The translations under genes were made by a program, and so were the position numbers. 64,000 bases of DNA from Kluyvera intermedia (GTDB lineage: Bacteria > Pseudomonadota > Gammaproteobacteria > Enterobacterales > Enterobacteriaceae). Below the pieces are notes generated by a model. It searched no databases. It saw nothing but the letters and a program-made list of their open reading frames with translations, and was not told where the DNA came from. Positions 52,219-63,777 of the stretch are shown in pieces (position 1 is the stretch's first letter; every line of letters starts with the position of its first letter). Where the stretch lies: the NCBI RefSeq assembly GCF_021440345.1, contig NZ_JAKCNS010000019.1, positions 95,376 through 159,375 on the forward strand. Direction: 5' to 3'.

Positions 52219-53082
52219 ATGCAAAATATGATTAAAGGTATCAACACAGCAGTGATCAAATATGAAAATCGCTTTTTATCGCTGCTAATAAAGACTCAAC
52301 AATCAGACGGCCGATATAAGCATTATTATCTACAGGTTCCTGAATTAATCTCACTACTAATGATTTTGCGCAATCGTATGACGATTGTCGCAAAACACCT
52401 AATTTGTGAAGGGGAGACATACGGAAAAAACCTCCGCGCCTACTCTGAAATGTTAGTTAACCATACGCCAAAAATAGAGACTGAGGAACTACAACAGCCC
52501 AATCCGGAAAGACGGGTGATGTCACTTATGCTAAAACCGGGAGAATCTATCTCAACTCTTATCGCAACGTTGCAGAATGACATGATTGCCCTTTTGTACA
52601 TCGACGATATGTTGGCCGGGCCGCTGATCTTGGCCATCCAGCAGGCATTAATTCATGCCGGCGAAACAGAGCTAATTCAACATTGTGCTTCTACGGTGAA
52701 CCACTTGATGCTTTATACCACCAGTTTGAACAATACCGAAGCTATGAACTACCAGCAGTACCCGCAGGATGATTGGAAGCAGTTACTGTTTAACCATCAT
52801 CTTGCAATCTTATTTTGCTTCAATACGACAGAAGGAAAAAAAATACTTTCCGGCGCGGTAATTAGAACTAGCGTAGATCACCCTTCAGAGGAAGAAAATA
52901 ATATTGTAATGCATACTCTGGAGAGATACCCAATGCTTCAGGCCACTCGTGATGATAAACGGGCGTGTCAGATTTTTACCCGTGTCATATCCACCCATTC
53001 TGAAAAGATACTCACGCGGGAAGAGTGCCTGAGGCCATTACATGCCTTTTACCTCGATACGCAGGCCTCTTTAAATGCCTGA
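52219..53082 (+). CDS. yjeJ: YjeJ family protein, positional orthologue
   Basis: The 287-residue protein begins MQNMIKGINTAVIKYENRF with AAGGA 7 bases before the ATG. It adjoins yjeI, the same neighbour as in E. coli, and its tail (LTREECLRPLHAFYLDTQASL) is the YjeJ type. No signal peptide, membrane helix or known domain is visible. It is 31 bases after the ABC transporter in the same direction, so it may be co-transcribed with the exporter. A longer frame from 52117 overlaps the transporter and has no ribosome site. Function is unknown. Confidence 0.8.
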   Translation: MQNMIKGINTAVIKYENRFLSLLIKTQQSDGRYKHYYLQVPELISLLMILRNRMTIVAKHLICEGETYGKNLRAYSEMLVNHTPKIETEELQQPNPERRVMSLMLKPGESISTLIATLQNDMIALLYIDDMLAGPLILAIQQALIHAGETELIQHCASTVNHLMLYTTSLNNTEAMNYQQYPQDDWKQLLFNHHLAILFCFNTTEGKKILSGAVIRTSVDHPSEEENNIVMHTLERYPMLQATRDDKRACQIFTRVISTHSEKILTREECLRPLHAFYLDTQASLNA

Positions 53083-53126
53083 ACCGTTAAGCCTCTCTCC
53101 ATTTTCACAGAGGGAGGCTCGGTATA

Positions 53127-53480
53127 TCAGTTCGGGCACTTATAAACCTGGCCGTTCATTTCGCTATCGGTAGGAACAAAGCTAGACAGCACGCCTTGCG
53201 TCGGGCTGCTTACGCCATAAATCACGTTACCACCCAGTTCAGCCGCATGGTTACGCAGCGCATTCGCCGCACCGCGCATTGAACCACCCTCTGCGCCCTG
53301 CTGGCCGGAGAGCCAGTTACCCTGCGTCCCGGTAGCCGTTCCCATCAACTGGCACTCTGCACCCGGTTTATCTTCGACAAAGCGCACATTCTGGCCACCT
53401 GCGGTTAGCTCCGTGGTAGAGCTACAGCCAGCCAATAACAGCGCTGCGCCAACAATCCCTGCTAAAAATTTCACCTGCAT
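53127..53480 (-). CDS. yjeI: YjeI lipoprotein (DUF4156)
   Basis: The 117-residue lipoprotein begins MQVKFLAGIVGAALLLAGCSS, with lipobox LLAGC and Cys19. The mature part has VEDKPGAECQLMGTATG, a Gly-rich LSGQQGAEGGSMRGAANALRNHAAELGGN stretch and a final VYKCPN. Matching length and position beside groL identify YjeI of E. coli. It is an envelope protein of unknown role. The ATG at 53480 has GGGGA 5 bases upstream. It marks the right-hand return to core gene order. Confidence 0.9.
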   Translation of the reverse strand: MQVKFLAGIVGAALLLAGCSSTTELTAGGQNVRFVEDKPGAECQLMGTATGTQGNWLSGQQGAEGGSMRGAANALRNHAAELGGNVIYGVSSPTQGVLSSFVPTDSEMNGQVYKCPN

Positions 53481-53550
53481 GTTATTCCCCATAATCAATG
53501 AGCTGGACGCAAGCCGTCCGTGTGTAAACCTTATACTAAAAAGATGACCA

Positions 53551-53592
53551 AAAGAAAAACCCCCGAACATTTCTGTTCGGGGGTTTCTTTAT
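53551..53592. terminator. groL terminator (bidirectional stem)
   Basis: Arms of 11 bases (AACCCCCGAAC/GTTCGGGGGTT, 53558-53585) with a 6-base loop have TTTTTCTTT on the minus strand side. The stem is 28 bases from the groL stop and serves leftward transcripts; the plus strand side also has TTTCTTT. Confidence 0.88.
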
Positions 53593-53613
53593 GCTATGGG
53601 GTATAGCGCACGA

Positions 53614-55269
<1,656 letters not shown>

Positions 55270-55290
55270 TCAAATTCGTTCGCGCGTTAC

Positions 55291-55694
<404 letters not shown>

Positions 55695-55835
55695 GAAACC
55701 TAAAAAAAATTTTTTACCGACGGACAATCACGATAAATCACTGAAATACGTGCTGACTACAGCACAATGACGCGGGGTCATCACCCAACCCGATGTGGTA
55801 AAATCGTGCTCTTTTTTAGGGTGTAGGCGAAGAGC

Positions 55836-57080
55836 ATGGCAGAACTAAAACAAGAGCTTGGGTTAGCTCAGGGAATCGGATTATTGTCGACGTCGCTGCT
55901 AGGTACCGGCGTTTTTGCCGTCCCGGCGCTCGGTGCGTTGGTGGCTGGCAACAACAGCCTGTGGGCCTGGCCTGCGTTGATTGTATTGGTGTTTCCGGTA
56001 GCGATTGTTTTCGCCCTACTTGGCCGCCACTTCCCCAGCGCTGGCGGCGTCGCACACTTTGTCGAGATGGCCTTTGGTCCTCGTCTGGCTCGCGTAACCG
56101 GCTGGCTATTTCTCTCGGTCATCCCCGTTGGCCTACCTGCTGCCTTACATATCGCCTCTGGATTCGCACAGGCGCTATTCGGCTGGCACGGCTGGCAGCT
56201 GCTGATAGCCGAGGTCGCCACGCTGGGTATCATTTGGTGGCTCGGCTCACGCGGCGCCAGTTCCAGCGCCAATATTCAGACGCTGGTTGCCATCATGATT
56301 GTTGCGCTGCTGGCAGCCATTTGGATCTACGGCGATATCGCGGTAAGTGAGATCCCTTTCCCGGCGATCGCGGAAATTAACCATTCACAGCTGTTTGCCG
56401 CCCTGTCGGTGATGTTCTGGTGTTTTGTTGGCCTAGAGGCCTTCGCGCATATGGCTTCCGAGTTTCGCCACCCGGAACGCGATTTCCCGCGTGCGCTCAT
56501 TATCGGCCTGCTGCTAGCCGGCGTGGTTTACTGGGCCTGTACCGTCCTGGTCCTTCGTTTTCATGCCTACGGCGCGGCCAATACCGCGGCGGCATCGTTG
56601 CCCACTATCGTGGTGCAGTTGTTCGGTGTCAAAGCGCTGTGGGTGGCAAGCGTCATCGGTTTTCTCGCCTGCTTTGCCAGCACCAATATCTATATCCAAA
56701 GCTTTGCCCGGCTGGTCTGGTCGCAGGCGCAGTACAAACCCACCAGCTATCTGGCACGCCTGTCGCCTAATCGGGTACCACGCAATGCGCTCAACGTGGT
56801 GATTGGTAGCTGCATGGTCAGTACGCTGGCGAGCTATTGGCTCAATATCAATCTCGATGCACTGATCATCTACGCCAACGGCATCTTTATCATGATTTAT
56901 CTGCTGTGCATGCTGGCGGGCTGCAAGCTGCTCACCGGCCGTTTTCGGGTGCTGTCGGTTATTGGCGTTGCACTGTGCGTCATGCTGCTGGCGATGGTGG
57001 GTTGGAAGAGTCTGTATGCCATCGTGATGCTGTTCATGCTGTGGCTGCTGCTGCCTAAGCGGCGTATAGTCACCGCGTAA
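55836..57080 (+). CDS. yjeH: L-methionine/branched-chain amino acid exporter YjeH
   Basis: The 414-residue APC-superfamily protein has about 12 helices and begins MAELKQELGLAQGIGLLSTSLLGTGVFAVPALGAL, with the Gly-rich helix 1 signature. FWCFVGLEAFAHMASEFRHPERDFPRAL is the conserved helix 6 to loop region. E. coli YjeH exports methionine and branched-chain amino acids. It is divergent from groS and convergent with fxsA, separated from the latter by a bidirectional terminator. Confidence 0.93.
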   Translation: MAELKQELGLAQGIGLLSTSLLGTGVFAVPALGALVAGNNSLWAWPALIVLVFPVAIVFALLGRHFPSAGGVAHFVEMAFGPRLARVTGWLFLSVIPVGLPAALHIASGFAQALFGWHGWQLLIAEVATLGIIWWLGSRGASSSANIQTLVAIMIVALLAAIWIYGDIAVSEIPFPAIAEINHSQLFAALSVMFWCFVGLEAFAHMASEFRHPERDFPRALIIGLLLAGVVYWACTVLVLRFHAYGAANTAAASLPTIVVQLFGVKALWVASVIGFLACFASTNIYIQSFARLVWSQAQYKPTSYLARLSPNRVPRNALNVVIGSCMVSTLASYWLNINLDALIIYANGIFIMIYLLCMLAGCKLLTGRFRVLSVIGVALCVMLLAMVGWKSLYAIVMLFMLWLLLPKRRIVTA

Positions 57081-57084
57081 CAAC

Positions 57085-57114
57085 AAAAAAGCCGGAGAGA
57101 TATCCGGCTTTTTT
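57085..57114. terminator. bidirectional terminator between yjeH and fxsA
   Basis: Arms AAAAAAGCCGGA and TCCGGCTTTTTT (12 bp, perfect) with a 6-base loop give a U-run on each strand. It serves both convergent genes. Confidence 0.93.
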
Positions 57115-57130
57115 CATCGCGATAAAAAGA

Positions 57131-57607
57131 TTACGGGCGATTATCGTCTTTGTGGTCAATCTGATCCGGACGTTCGTCCTTACGCTGATACTCCCCGTCA
57201 AAGGTCTGTCCACTCGTGGTACCACCCGCGAAACCGCCGCCCGGCATACGATTAAAATGCAGATAAGGCATCAGCTTCATGGTCAGGTGTTTTTGCACCG
57301 GCGGCAGCAACAGTATCAAACCGAGGAAGTCGGTAAAGAAACCCGGCAGCAGCAGCAGCAAACCGGCGAGGATCAGCGATACGCTTTTGATCATCTCCGC
57401 GGCCGGGCTTTCACCCGCCTGCATTTTTTCCTGCATCAGCATCAGGTTTTTGAACCCCTGGTTACGCACCAGTGACATGCCGATAACCGAAGTAAAAATA
57501 ACCAAAATCAGTGTCATCAGGACGCCAAACACATGGGCGACCTGGATAAAAATAGATATCTCAATGTAAACATAGAGAAAAATTGCGATTAACGGTATCC
57601 AGCGCAC
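57131..57607 (-). CDS. fxsA: FxsA membrane protein
   Basis: The 158-residue protein starts at a GTG (57607) with CAGGAG 6 bases upstream and reads MRWIPLIAIFLYVYIEISIF. It has three to four hydrophobic helices and a charged C-terminal tail (EYQRKDERPDQIDHKDD). In E. coli overproduction relieves F-plasmid exclusion of phage T7; its native role is unknown. A frame starting at 57631 with ATG is open, but the GTG start matches the family length exactly. Confidence 0.92.
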   Translation of the reverse strand: MRWIPLIAIFLYVYIEISIFIQVAHVFGVLMTLILVIFTSVIGMSLVRNQGFKNLMLMQEKMQAGESPAAEMIKSVSLILAGLLLLLPGFFTDFLGLILLLPPVQKHLTMKLMPYLHFNRMPGGGFAGGTTSGQTFDGEYQRKDERPDQIDHKDDNRP

Positions 57608-57945
57608 TGGCATCTCCTGTGAGGTAAACAACGCGTACGACGCGCAGGCAGCGATTCATGGTTCTCTGCACTAGATTTAAATGGTGGTGGATCGTCGTAT
57701 TTCAATCAGCGCAGATGGATAATTTTGTCAACATTCGTCAAGCGGTGATTCATTTCACAAATCAATAATTCTTATCGGGTTCACCAGATAATAAGTGATC
57801 CAGATAACTGCAATCCGCTATCATCAGCATATGATCATGGACACTAGGCCGATTAAGGAAATAATCTGCGGTAAGAAAAGCGCATGAATTCAAAAATCCT
57901 GCGTACTTGGTGAAATCATTGGCAGCTCGCAAAAAGAAGGTTCAC
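57608..57945. other. fxsA-aspA divergent control region
   Basis: There is no gene here. A CRP-type site lies at 57744-57759 (separate entry). The remainder is AT-rich and should carry the aspA promoter, whose elements I cannot place firmly. Confidence 0.5.
57744..57759 (+). promoter_or_regulatory. candidate CRP site upstream of aspA
   Basis: The sequence GGTGA-TTCATT-TCACA matches nine of the ten defining bases of TGTGA-N6-TCACA. aspA in E. coli is activated by CRP, which fits, though the distance to the start codon (186 bases) means the promoter must be some way upstream. Confidence 0.6.
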
Positions 57946-59382
57946 ATGCTAAACAACATTCGTATCGAAGAAGATCTGTTGGGTACCAGGGAAGTTCCTG
58001 CTGACGCTTACTACGGCGTTCATACTCTGAGAGCGATTGAAAACTTTTACATCAGTAACAGTAAAATCAGCGATATCCCAGAATTTGTACGTGGGATGGT
58101 GATGGTGAAGAAAGCGGCGGCAATGGCAAACAAAGAGCTGCAAACCATTCCGAAAGGCGTCGCCAACGCTATTATTGCTGCATGTGACGAAGTTCTGAAT
58201 AACGGCAAGTGCATGGATCAATTCCCGGTAGACGTCTACCAGGGCGGCGCTGGCACCTCCGTTAACATGAATACCAACGAAGTGCTGGCGAATATTGGTC
58301 TGGAACTGATGGGCCACCAGAAAGGCGAATACCAGTTCCTCAACCCGAACGACCACGTCAACAAATGCCAATCCACCAACGATGCTTACCCAACCGGTTT
58401 CCGCATCGCGGTCTACACCTCTATTCTCAAGCTGATTGATGCTATCCACCAGTTGGGCGAAGGCTTCCAGCGTAAAGCGGTTGAGTTCCAGGACGTTCTG
58501 AAAATGGGTCGTACCCAGCTGCAGGATGCCGTACCGATGACCCTCGGTCAGGAATTCCACGCGTTTAGCGTCCTGCTTAATGAAGAAACCAAGAACCTGC
58601 TGCGTACCGCGGAACTGCTGCTGGAAGTAAACCTTGGCGCTACCGCTATCGGCACGCGTCTGAACACTCCGGATGGCTATCAGCAGCTGGCGGTGCAAAA
58701 GCTGGCTGAAGTCAGCAACCTGGCCGTTGTACCAGCGGAAGACCTGATTGAAGCGACTTCCGACTGCGGCGCCTACGTAATGGTGCACAGCTCGCTGAAA
58801 CGCCTGGCGGTGAAAATGTCGAAGATCTGTAATGACCTTCGCCTGCTCTCCTCCGGCCCACGCGCGGGTCTGAACGAAATAAACCTGCCAGAATTGCAGG
58901 CCGGCTCTTCTATCATGCCGGCGAAAGTAAACCCGGTGGTGCCAGAAGTGGTAAACCAGGTGTGCTTCAAAGTTATCGGCAACGATACCACCGTCACCAT
59001 GGCTTCCGAAGCGGGCCAGCTGCAGCTGAACGTGATGGAACCGGTTATCGGCCAGGCGCTGTTTGAATCAGTCCACATCCTGACTAACGCTTGCTACAAC
59101 CTGCTGGAAAAATGTGTCGACGGCATCACCGCTAACAAAGAAGTGTGTGAAAGCTACGTCTACAACTCTATTGGTATTGTCACCTACCTGAACCCGTTCA
59201 TCGGTCACCACAACGGCGATATCGTCGGGAAAATCTGTGCCGAAACCGGGAAGAGCGTGCGTGAAGTGGTGCTGGAGCGCGGACTGTTGACCGAGGCGGA
59301 GCTGGATGACATCTTCTCCCCACAAAACCTGATGCACCCAGCCTATAAAGCCAAGCGATATACCGATGAAAGCGAGCAGTAG
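57946..59382 (+). CDS. aspA: aspartate ammonia-lyase
   Basis: The 478-residue enzyme begins [20 protein letters not shown]. The fumarase/aspartase superfamily signature is [11 protein letters not shown] with the catalytic Ser of the flexible SS loop, and [16 protein letters not shown] binds substrate. It turns L-aspartate into fumarate and ammonia. It stands 110 bases before dcuA, the C4-dicarboxylate antiporter, and supplies fumarate to the Frd complex. The start at 57946 has AAGG 5 bases upstream and gives the E. coli length. Confidence 0.98.
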   Translation: MLNNIRIEEDLLGTREVPADAYYGVHTLRAIENFYISNSKISDIPEFVRGMVMVKKAAAMANKELQTIPKGVANAIIAACDEVLNNGKCMDQFPVDVYQGGAGTSVNMNTNEVLANIGLELMGHQKGEYQFLNPNDHVNKCQSTNDAYPTGFRIAVYTSILKLIDAIHQLGEGFQRKAVEFQDVLKMGRTQLQDAVPMTLGQEFHAFSVLLNEETKNLLRTAELLLEVNLGATAIGTRLNTPDGYQQLAVQKLAEVSNLAVVPAEDLIEATSDCGAYVMVHSSLKRLAVKMSKICNDLRLLSSGPRAGLNEINLPELQAGSSIMPAKVNPVVPEVVNQVCFKVIGNDTTVTMASEAGQLQLNVMEPVIGQALFESVHILTNACYNLLEKCVDGITANKEVCESYVYNSIGIVTYLNPFIGHHNGDIVGKICAETGKSVREVVLERGLLTEAELDDIFSPQNLMHPAYKAKRYTDESEQ

Positions 59383-59403
59383 TCTTTCAGACTAAATAAC
59401 CGA

Positions 59404-59430
59404 GGCATGTCATGATGACATGCCTTTTTT
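59404..59430 (+). terminator. terminator/attenuator between aspA and dcuA
   Basis: Nine-bp perfect arms GGCATGTCA and TGACATGCC with a 3-base loop are followed by TTTTTT. It lies 21 bases after the aspA stop, so dcuA depends on read-through or its own promoter. Confidence 0.93.
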
Positions 59431-59492
59431 GTTTCTATAATTCACGAAAACACAACAATTACACATCAATCTCGTAAACAAGGAAGGCTAAT

Positions 59493-60794
59493 ATGTTTGG
59501 AGCAGAATTGGTCATTGTGCTTCTTGCCATCTATTTGGGGGCAAGACTCGGAGGAATAGGCATCGGCTTTGCCGGTGGCTTAGGCGTACTGGTTTTAACA
59601 CTTATCTTCCAGATAAAACCCGGTGCGATCCCCTTTGACGTTATCGAAATCATCATGGCAGTTATCGCCGCCATTGCCGCTATGCAGGTGGCGGGCGGTA
59701 TGGATTATCTGGTCAGCCTGGCTGAGCGAATGCTCCGCCGCCATCCAAAATACATCACCTTCCTCGCCCCGCTAGTCACCTGGTTTATGACTATTCTGGC
59801 AGGTACCGGTCATACCGCGTTCTCCACGCTGCCGGTGATCACCGAAGTCGCTAAAGAGCAGGGCATTCGCCCTTCCCGACCGCTCTCTATCGCCGTTGTT
59901 GCCTCACAAATTGCGATTACTGCCTCGCCAATTTCGGCGGCAGTGGTGTTCTTTGCTGGGATCCTGGAACCGCTGGGCGTCAGCTACCTGACGCTGCTCT
60001 CCATCTGTATTCCGGTCACATTGATTGCCGTCCTGCTGACCTCCGTGGTGTGTAACTTCCTCGGCTGTGAGCTGAAGGACGACCCGGTGTACCAGGAGCG
60101 CCTGGCAAAAGGCGAGGTGCGCCTACGCGGCAGCCAAACTTTAGAGCTGAAACCCCATGCCAAACGCTCCGTGCTGTTCTTCCTGATCGGTATCGTGGCG
60201 GTCATGTTCTATGCCACTGCTATCAGTGACACCGTTGGGCTTATCCAGAACCCCGTTCTGCCACGTAACGAAGCGATTGTGGTATTCATGCTAACCATCG
60301 CCACTCTGATCAGCATCACCTGCAAAATCGATACCGGCGAAATCCTCAATGCCAGCACCTTTAAATCCGGTATGAGTGCCTGTGTGTGCGTACTGGGCGT
60401 GGCATGGCTGGGCGATACCTTCGTGAAAGCGCATATCGCCGATATCCAGGCAGTGGCAGGCGACCTGCTGAACAACTACCCGTGGCTGCTGGCGGTAGTG
60501 CTGTTCTTTGCTGCGACCCTGCTTTACTCCCAGGCGGCGACCACCAAAGCGCTGATGCCTGCAGCGCTGTTGCTGGGCGTCACTCCGCTGACCGCGATTG
60601 CCTCTTTCGCGGCGGTCTCGGCACTGTTCGTTCTGCCAACCTATCCAACGCTGTTAGCCGCGGTAGAAATGGACGACACCGGATCAACACGAATCGGTAA
60701 ATACGTGTTTAACCACGCGTTTCTAATCCCTGGCGTCATCGCCATTACCCTGTGCGTAATCCTCGGCTTTATCTTCGGTGGTCTGATCCTCTAA
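59493..60794 (+). CDS. dcuA: anaerobic C4-dicarboxylate antiporter DcuA
   Basis: The 433-residue protein has about ten membrane helices and begins MFGAELVIVLLAIYLGARLGG. Family segments include GGMDYLVSLAERMLRRHP and TWFMTILAGTGHTAFSTLPVI. It exchanges aspartate, fumarate or malate for succinate. The ribosome site AAGGAAG is 8 bases upstream. With aspA and frdABCD it completes the fumarate respiration set in this window. Confidence 0.97.
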   Translation: MFGAELVIVLLAIYLGARLGGIGIGFAGGLGVLVLTLIFQIKPGAIPFDVIEIIMAVIAAIAAMQVAGGMDYLVSLAERMLRRHPKYITFLAPLVTWFMTILAGTGHTAFSTLPVITEVAKEQGIRPSRPLSIAVVASQIAITASPISAAVVFFAGILEPLGVSYLTLLSICIPVTLIAVLLTSVVCNFLGCELKDDPVYQERLAKGEVRLRGSQTLELKPHAKRSVLFFLIGIVAVMFYATAISDTVGLIQNPVLPRNEAIVVFMLTIATLISITCKIDTGEILNASTFKSGMSACVCVLGVAWLGDTFVKAHIADIQAVAGDLLNNYPWLLAVVLFFAATLLYSQAATTKALMPAALLLGVTPLTAIASFAAVSALFVLPTYPTLLAAVEMDDTGSTRIGKYVFNHAFLIPGVIAITLCVILGFIFGGLIL

Positions 60795-60904
60795 CCGCCC
60801 TAGCCTGTAAAAATCGTTAAAGTCGGGCCGCTCTGCGGCCCGATGCATTCAACCCCGATAACTCACCGTGCTATAGTGCTTCTTTTCATCGATACGAGGT
60901 GACA

Positions 60905-61228
60905 ATGAGTACTCCCGACGCTGTTGTGGTTCTCTGTACTGCTCCTGATGAAGCGACCGCCCAGGACCTGGCGGCGAAAGTATTGGCTGAAAAACTCGCG
61001 GCCTGTGCCACCCTGTTGCCCGGCGCAACGTCGCTGTACTACTGGGAAGGGAAACTGGAACAGGAGTATGAAGTGCAGATGCTGCTAAAAACCGACCTCG
61101 CCCACCAGCAGGCGCTGCTCGACTGCCTCAAGGCCCATCACCCGTATCAAACGCCCGAACTCCTGGTTTTACCCGTTACTCACGCAGATACCGACTACCT
61201 CTCATGGCTCAACGCTTCCTTACGCTGA
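60905..61228 (+). CDS. cutA: divalent-cation tolerance protein CutA
   Basis: The 107-residue protein has a ferredoxin-like fold forming a trimer. It includes [20 protein letters not shown], the metal-site Cys in [10 protein letters not shown], and the [18 protein letters not shown] segment. CutA is linked to copper tolerance in E. coli but its reaction is unclear. The ATG at 60905 with GAGG 5 bases before it was preferred over the in-frame GTG at 60899. The dsbD start lies inside its last 25 bases. Confidence 0.95.
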   Translation: MSTPDAVVVLCTAPDEATAQDLAAKVLAEKLAACATLLPGATSLYYWEGKLEQEYEVQMLLKTDLAHQQALLDCLKAHHPYQTPELLVLPVTHADTDYLSWLNASLR

Positions 61229-62940
61229 TCCTGCTGCTGTGCAGCACATCGGCCTTCGCCGGGCTGTTTGACGCGCCCGGCCGCTCTAATTTTGTTCCTG
61301 CCGATCAGGCATTTACCTTTGATTTTCAGCAGAACCAACACGATGTCAATCTGACCTGGCAGGTCAAAGACGGCTACTACCTGTACCGCCAACAGATTCA
61401 GGTTAACCCAGCTAATGCCAGCATCGCTCCGCTCCAGTTGCCCAAAGGCGAGTGGCATAACGATGAGTTTTACGGCAAAAGCGAAATCTACCGCCAACGC
61501 CTGACCGTCCCGGTCGAGTTAACCCAAGCTTCGCAAGGCGCAACGCTGACGGTGACTTACCAGGGCTGCGCCGACGCCGGATTCTGCTACCCGCCGGAAA
61601 CCAAAACCGTGCCGCTAAATGCCGTTGCGGCTCAGGCTCAAACGCTCTCTTCCGAAAAAAGTGCCGGGCTGAAAGCCACACAAACTCCTCCCCCTCTCCC
61701 CTCCGGGGTGAGGGGCGACTCCAGTACCGATCTCCCGTTCAGCGCCCTTTGGGCACTGCTAATCGGCATTGGCATCGCCTTCACCCCCTGCGTTCTGCCG
61801 ATGTATCCCCTGATTTCCGGCATCGTTCTGGGCGGTAAACAGCGCCTCTCCACCGCCCGAGCCCTGCTGCTAGCCTTTATCTACGTCCAGGGCATGGCGC
61901 TAACCTACACCGCACTGGGTCTGGTAGTCGCCGCAGCTGGCATGCAGTTCCAGGCCGCTCTCCAGCATCCTTACGTGCTAATTGGCCTGTCGGTGGTGTT
62001 TATCCTGCTGGCACTGTCGATGTTTGGCGCTTTCTCACTCCAGCTACCGTCATCGCTGCAAACCCGCCTCACGTTAATGAGCAACCGCCAGCAGGGCGGC
62101 TCGGCGGGCGGCGTATTTGCCATGGGGGCGATTGCCGGGCTTATCTGTTCGCCGTGTACTACCGCCCCGCTGAGCGCGATTCTGCTGTATATCGCTCAGA
62201 GCGGTAACCTGTGGCTCGGCGGCGGCACGCTTTATCTTTACGCCCTGGGCATGGGGCTGCCGCTGATCATCGTCACCGTATTTGGCAACCGCCTGTTGCC
62301 AAAAAGCGGGCCGTGGATGGCGCACGTCAAAACCGCGTTTGGCTTTGTGATCCTCGCCCTGCCGGTATTCCTGCTAGAGCGCATAATTGGCGATGTCTGG
62401 GGATTACGCCTCTGGTCCATGCTCGGCGTCGCGTTCTTTGGCTGGGCATTTATCACCAGCCTGGGGCTGACAAAACCGTGGCAGCGCATCGGGCAAATCC
62501 TGCTGCTGGCCGCCGCACTGATTAGCGTACGTCCGCTACAGGACTGGGCGTTTGGTACCACCGTAACCCAGACCCAGGCACATCTGAATTTCACCCGCAT
62601 CAGCAACGTGGAAACCTTAGAAACCTCGCTGGCTAACGCCCGCGGCAAACCGGTTATGCTCGATCTGTATGCCGACTGGTGCGTGGCCTGCAAAGAATTT
62701 GAAAAATACACTTTCAGCGACCCGCAGGTGCAGCAGGCGCTGCAAAACACCGTACTACTACAGGCCGATGTCACTGCCAACAGCGCGCAGGACGTGGCGC
62801 TGCTAAAACATTTACAGGTACTGGGACTGCCAACAATCCTCTTCTTTGATGAAGATGGCAACGAGCAGCCTGCACTGCGGGTGACTGGATTTATGGATGC
62901 CAACACCTTCCGCGCGCATTTGCGTGAAAGCCAACCGTAG
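61204..62940 (+). CDS. dsbD: thiol:disulfide interchange protein DsbD
   Basis: The 578-residue protein has a signal peptide ([19 protein letters not shown]), an alpha domain (about 20-145, with [12 protein letters not shown]), an eight-helix membrane domain with Cys in [10 protein letters not shown] and ICSPCTTAP, and a C-terminal thioredoxin domain with WCVACK. It carries electrons from thioredoxin across the membrane to DsbC, DsbG and CcmG. It is about 13 residues longer than in E. coli; the extra part lies in the alpha-to-membrane linker and is partly encoded by a palindromic repeat (61691-61715). Confidence 0.96.
   Translation: MAQRFLTLILLLCSTSAFAGLFDAPGRSNFVPADQAFTFDFQQNQHDVNLTWQVKDGYYLYRQQIQVNPANASIAPLQLPKGEWHNDEFYGKSEIYRQRLTVPVELTQASQGATLTVTYQGCADAGFCYPPETKTVPLNAVAAQAQTLSSEKSAGLKATQTPPPLPSGVRGDSSTDLPFSALWALLIGIGIAFTPCVLPMYPLISGIVLGGKQRLSTARALLLAFIYVQGMALTYTALGLVVAAAGMQFQAALQHPYVLIGLSVVFILLALSMFGAFSLQLPSSLQTRLTLMSNRQQGGSAGGVFAMGAIAGLICSPCTTAPLSAILLYIAQSGNLWLGGGTLYLYALGMGLPLIIVTVFGNRLLPKSGPWMAHVKTAFGFVILALPVFLLERIIGDVWGLRLWSMLGVAFFGWAFITSLGLTKPWQRIGQILLLAAALISVRPLQDWAFGTTVTQTQAHLNFTRISNVETLETSLANARGKPVMLDLYADWCVACKEFEKYTFSDPQVQQALQNTVLLQADVTANSAQDVALLKHLQVLGLPTILFFDEDGNEQPALRVTGFMDANTFRAHLRESQP
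61691..61715. repeat. G+C palindrome embedded in the dsbD coding region
   Basis: Arms of 11 bases (CCCCTCTCCCC and GGGGTGAGGGG, one mismatch) around a 3-base loop encode PLPSGVRG of the periplasmic linker. The sequence is like the intergenic C-rich/G-rich palindromes of enterobacteria, one of which follows mscM. Confidence 0.6.
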
Positions 62941-62985
62941 ACAACACTTTTAAACAAACAGCCGTCGGAAACGGAGGAGAATACC

Positions 62986-63561
62986 GTGCAACGCGAAGAC
63001 GTACTGGGAAAAGCCCTACAGCTCCTTGAGCAAGAAGGAATTGCGAGCACCACGCTTGAAATGGTTGCCGAGCGCGTAGACCGCCCTCTGGACGAACTGC
63101 GCCGCTTCTGGCCAGACAGCGAGGCGCTGCTGTATGACGCACTGCGCTATCTGAGCCAACAGGTTGAGACATGGCGTCGCCAACTGATGCTGAATGAAGA
63201 GATGACGCCCGAGCAAAAACTGCTGGCCCGCTACACCGCATTGACCGAATGCGTAAACAAAAATCGCTACCCGGGCTGTCTGTTTATTGCCGCCTGCACC
63301 TTCTACCCGGAGGCGGACCACCCTATTCATCAACTGGCAAATCAACAAAAGCAGGCCGCCTACGAGTACAGCCACGAGCTGTTAACTCAGCTTGAAGTCG
63401 ATGACCCGGCGATGGTTGCCAAACAGATGCAACTGGTACTGGAAGGCTGCCTGAGCCGAATGCTGGTCAGCCGCAGCCAGATCGATGTCGACACCGCTCA
63501 CCGCCTCGCCGAAGACATTTTGCGCTTTGCAAAATGCCGTCAGGGCGGCGCATTAACCTAA
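62986..63561 (+). CDS. yjdC: TetR-family regulator YjdC
   Basis: The 191-residue protein has an N-terminal TetR helix-turn-helix (about 5-50; [33 protein letters not shown]) and a larger ligand-binding domain with Cys in [11 protein letters not shown]. It lies 45 bases after dsbD in the same direction, as in E. coli. Targets and ligand are not known from sequence. The ATG was chosen because ACGGAGG lies 10 bases upstream. Confidence 0.93.
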   Translation: MQREDVLGKALQLLEQEGIASTTLEMVAERVDRPLDELRRFWPDSEALLYDALRYLSQQVETWRRQLMLNEEMTPEQKLLARYTALTECVNKNRYPGCLFIAACTFYPEADHPIHQLANQQKQAAYEYSHELLTQLEVDDPAMVAKQMQLVLEGCLSRMLVSRSQIDVDTAHRLAEDILRFAKCRQGGALT

Positions 63562-63738
63562 GACCTGGCACTGAAAAACAGGTAAGTCACAGGAAACTCA
63601 CAGCTGGGCTCCTCATTATTCGAGTCCTGGCTGTTCTGGCATTTATCAGGAATGCCGGAAAGGTTTGTGCAAACATGCGTTAAAAACGCGTAAATTGCCG
63701 CAATAGTAAGCAGTTGAACGACTTTCCGGTGAATTTGG

Positions 63739-63767
63739 TTGACGTAAGGGAGCGACTACGGTTTAAT
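63739..63767 (+). promoter_or_regulatory. promoter of tRNA-Phe
   Basis: -35 TTGACG (63739-63744) and -10 TTTAAT (63762-63767) are 17 bases apart, with a G+C discriminator GCGCTCC. The transcript would start only a few bases before the mature tRNA. Confidence 0.75.
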
Positions 63768-63777
63768 GCGCTCCGTT

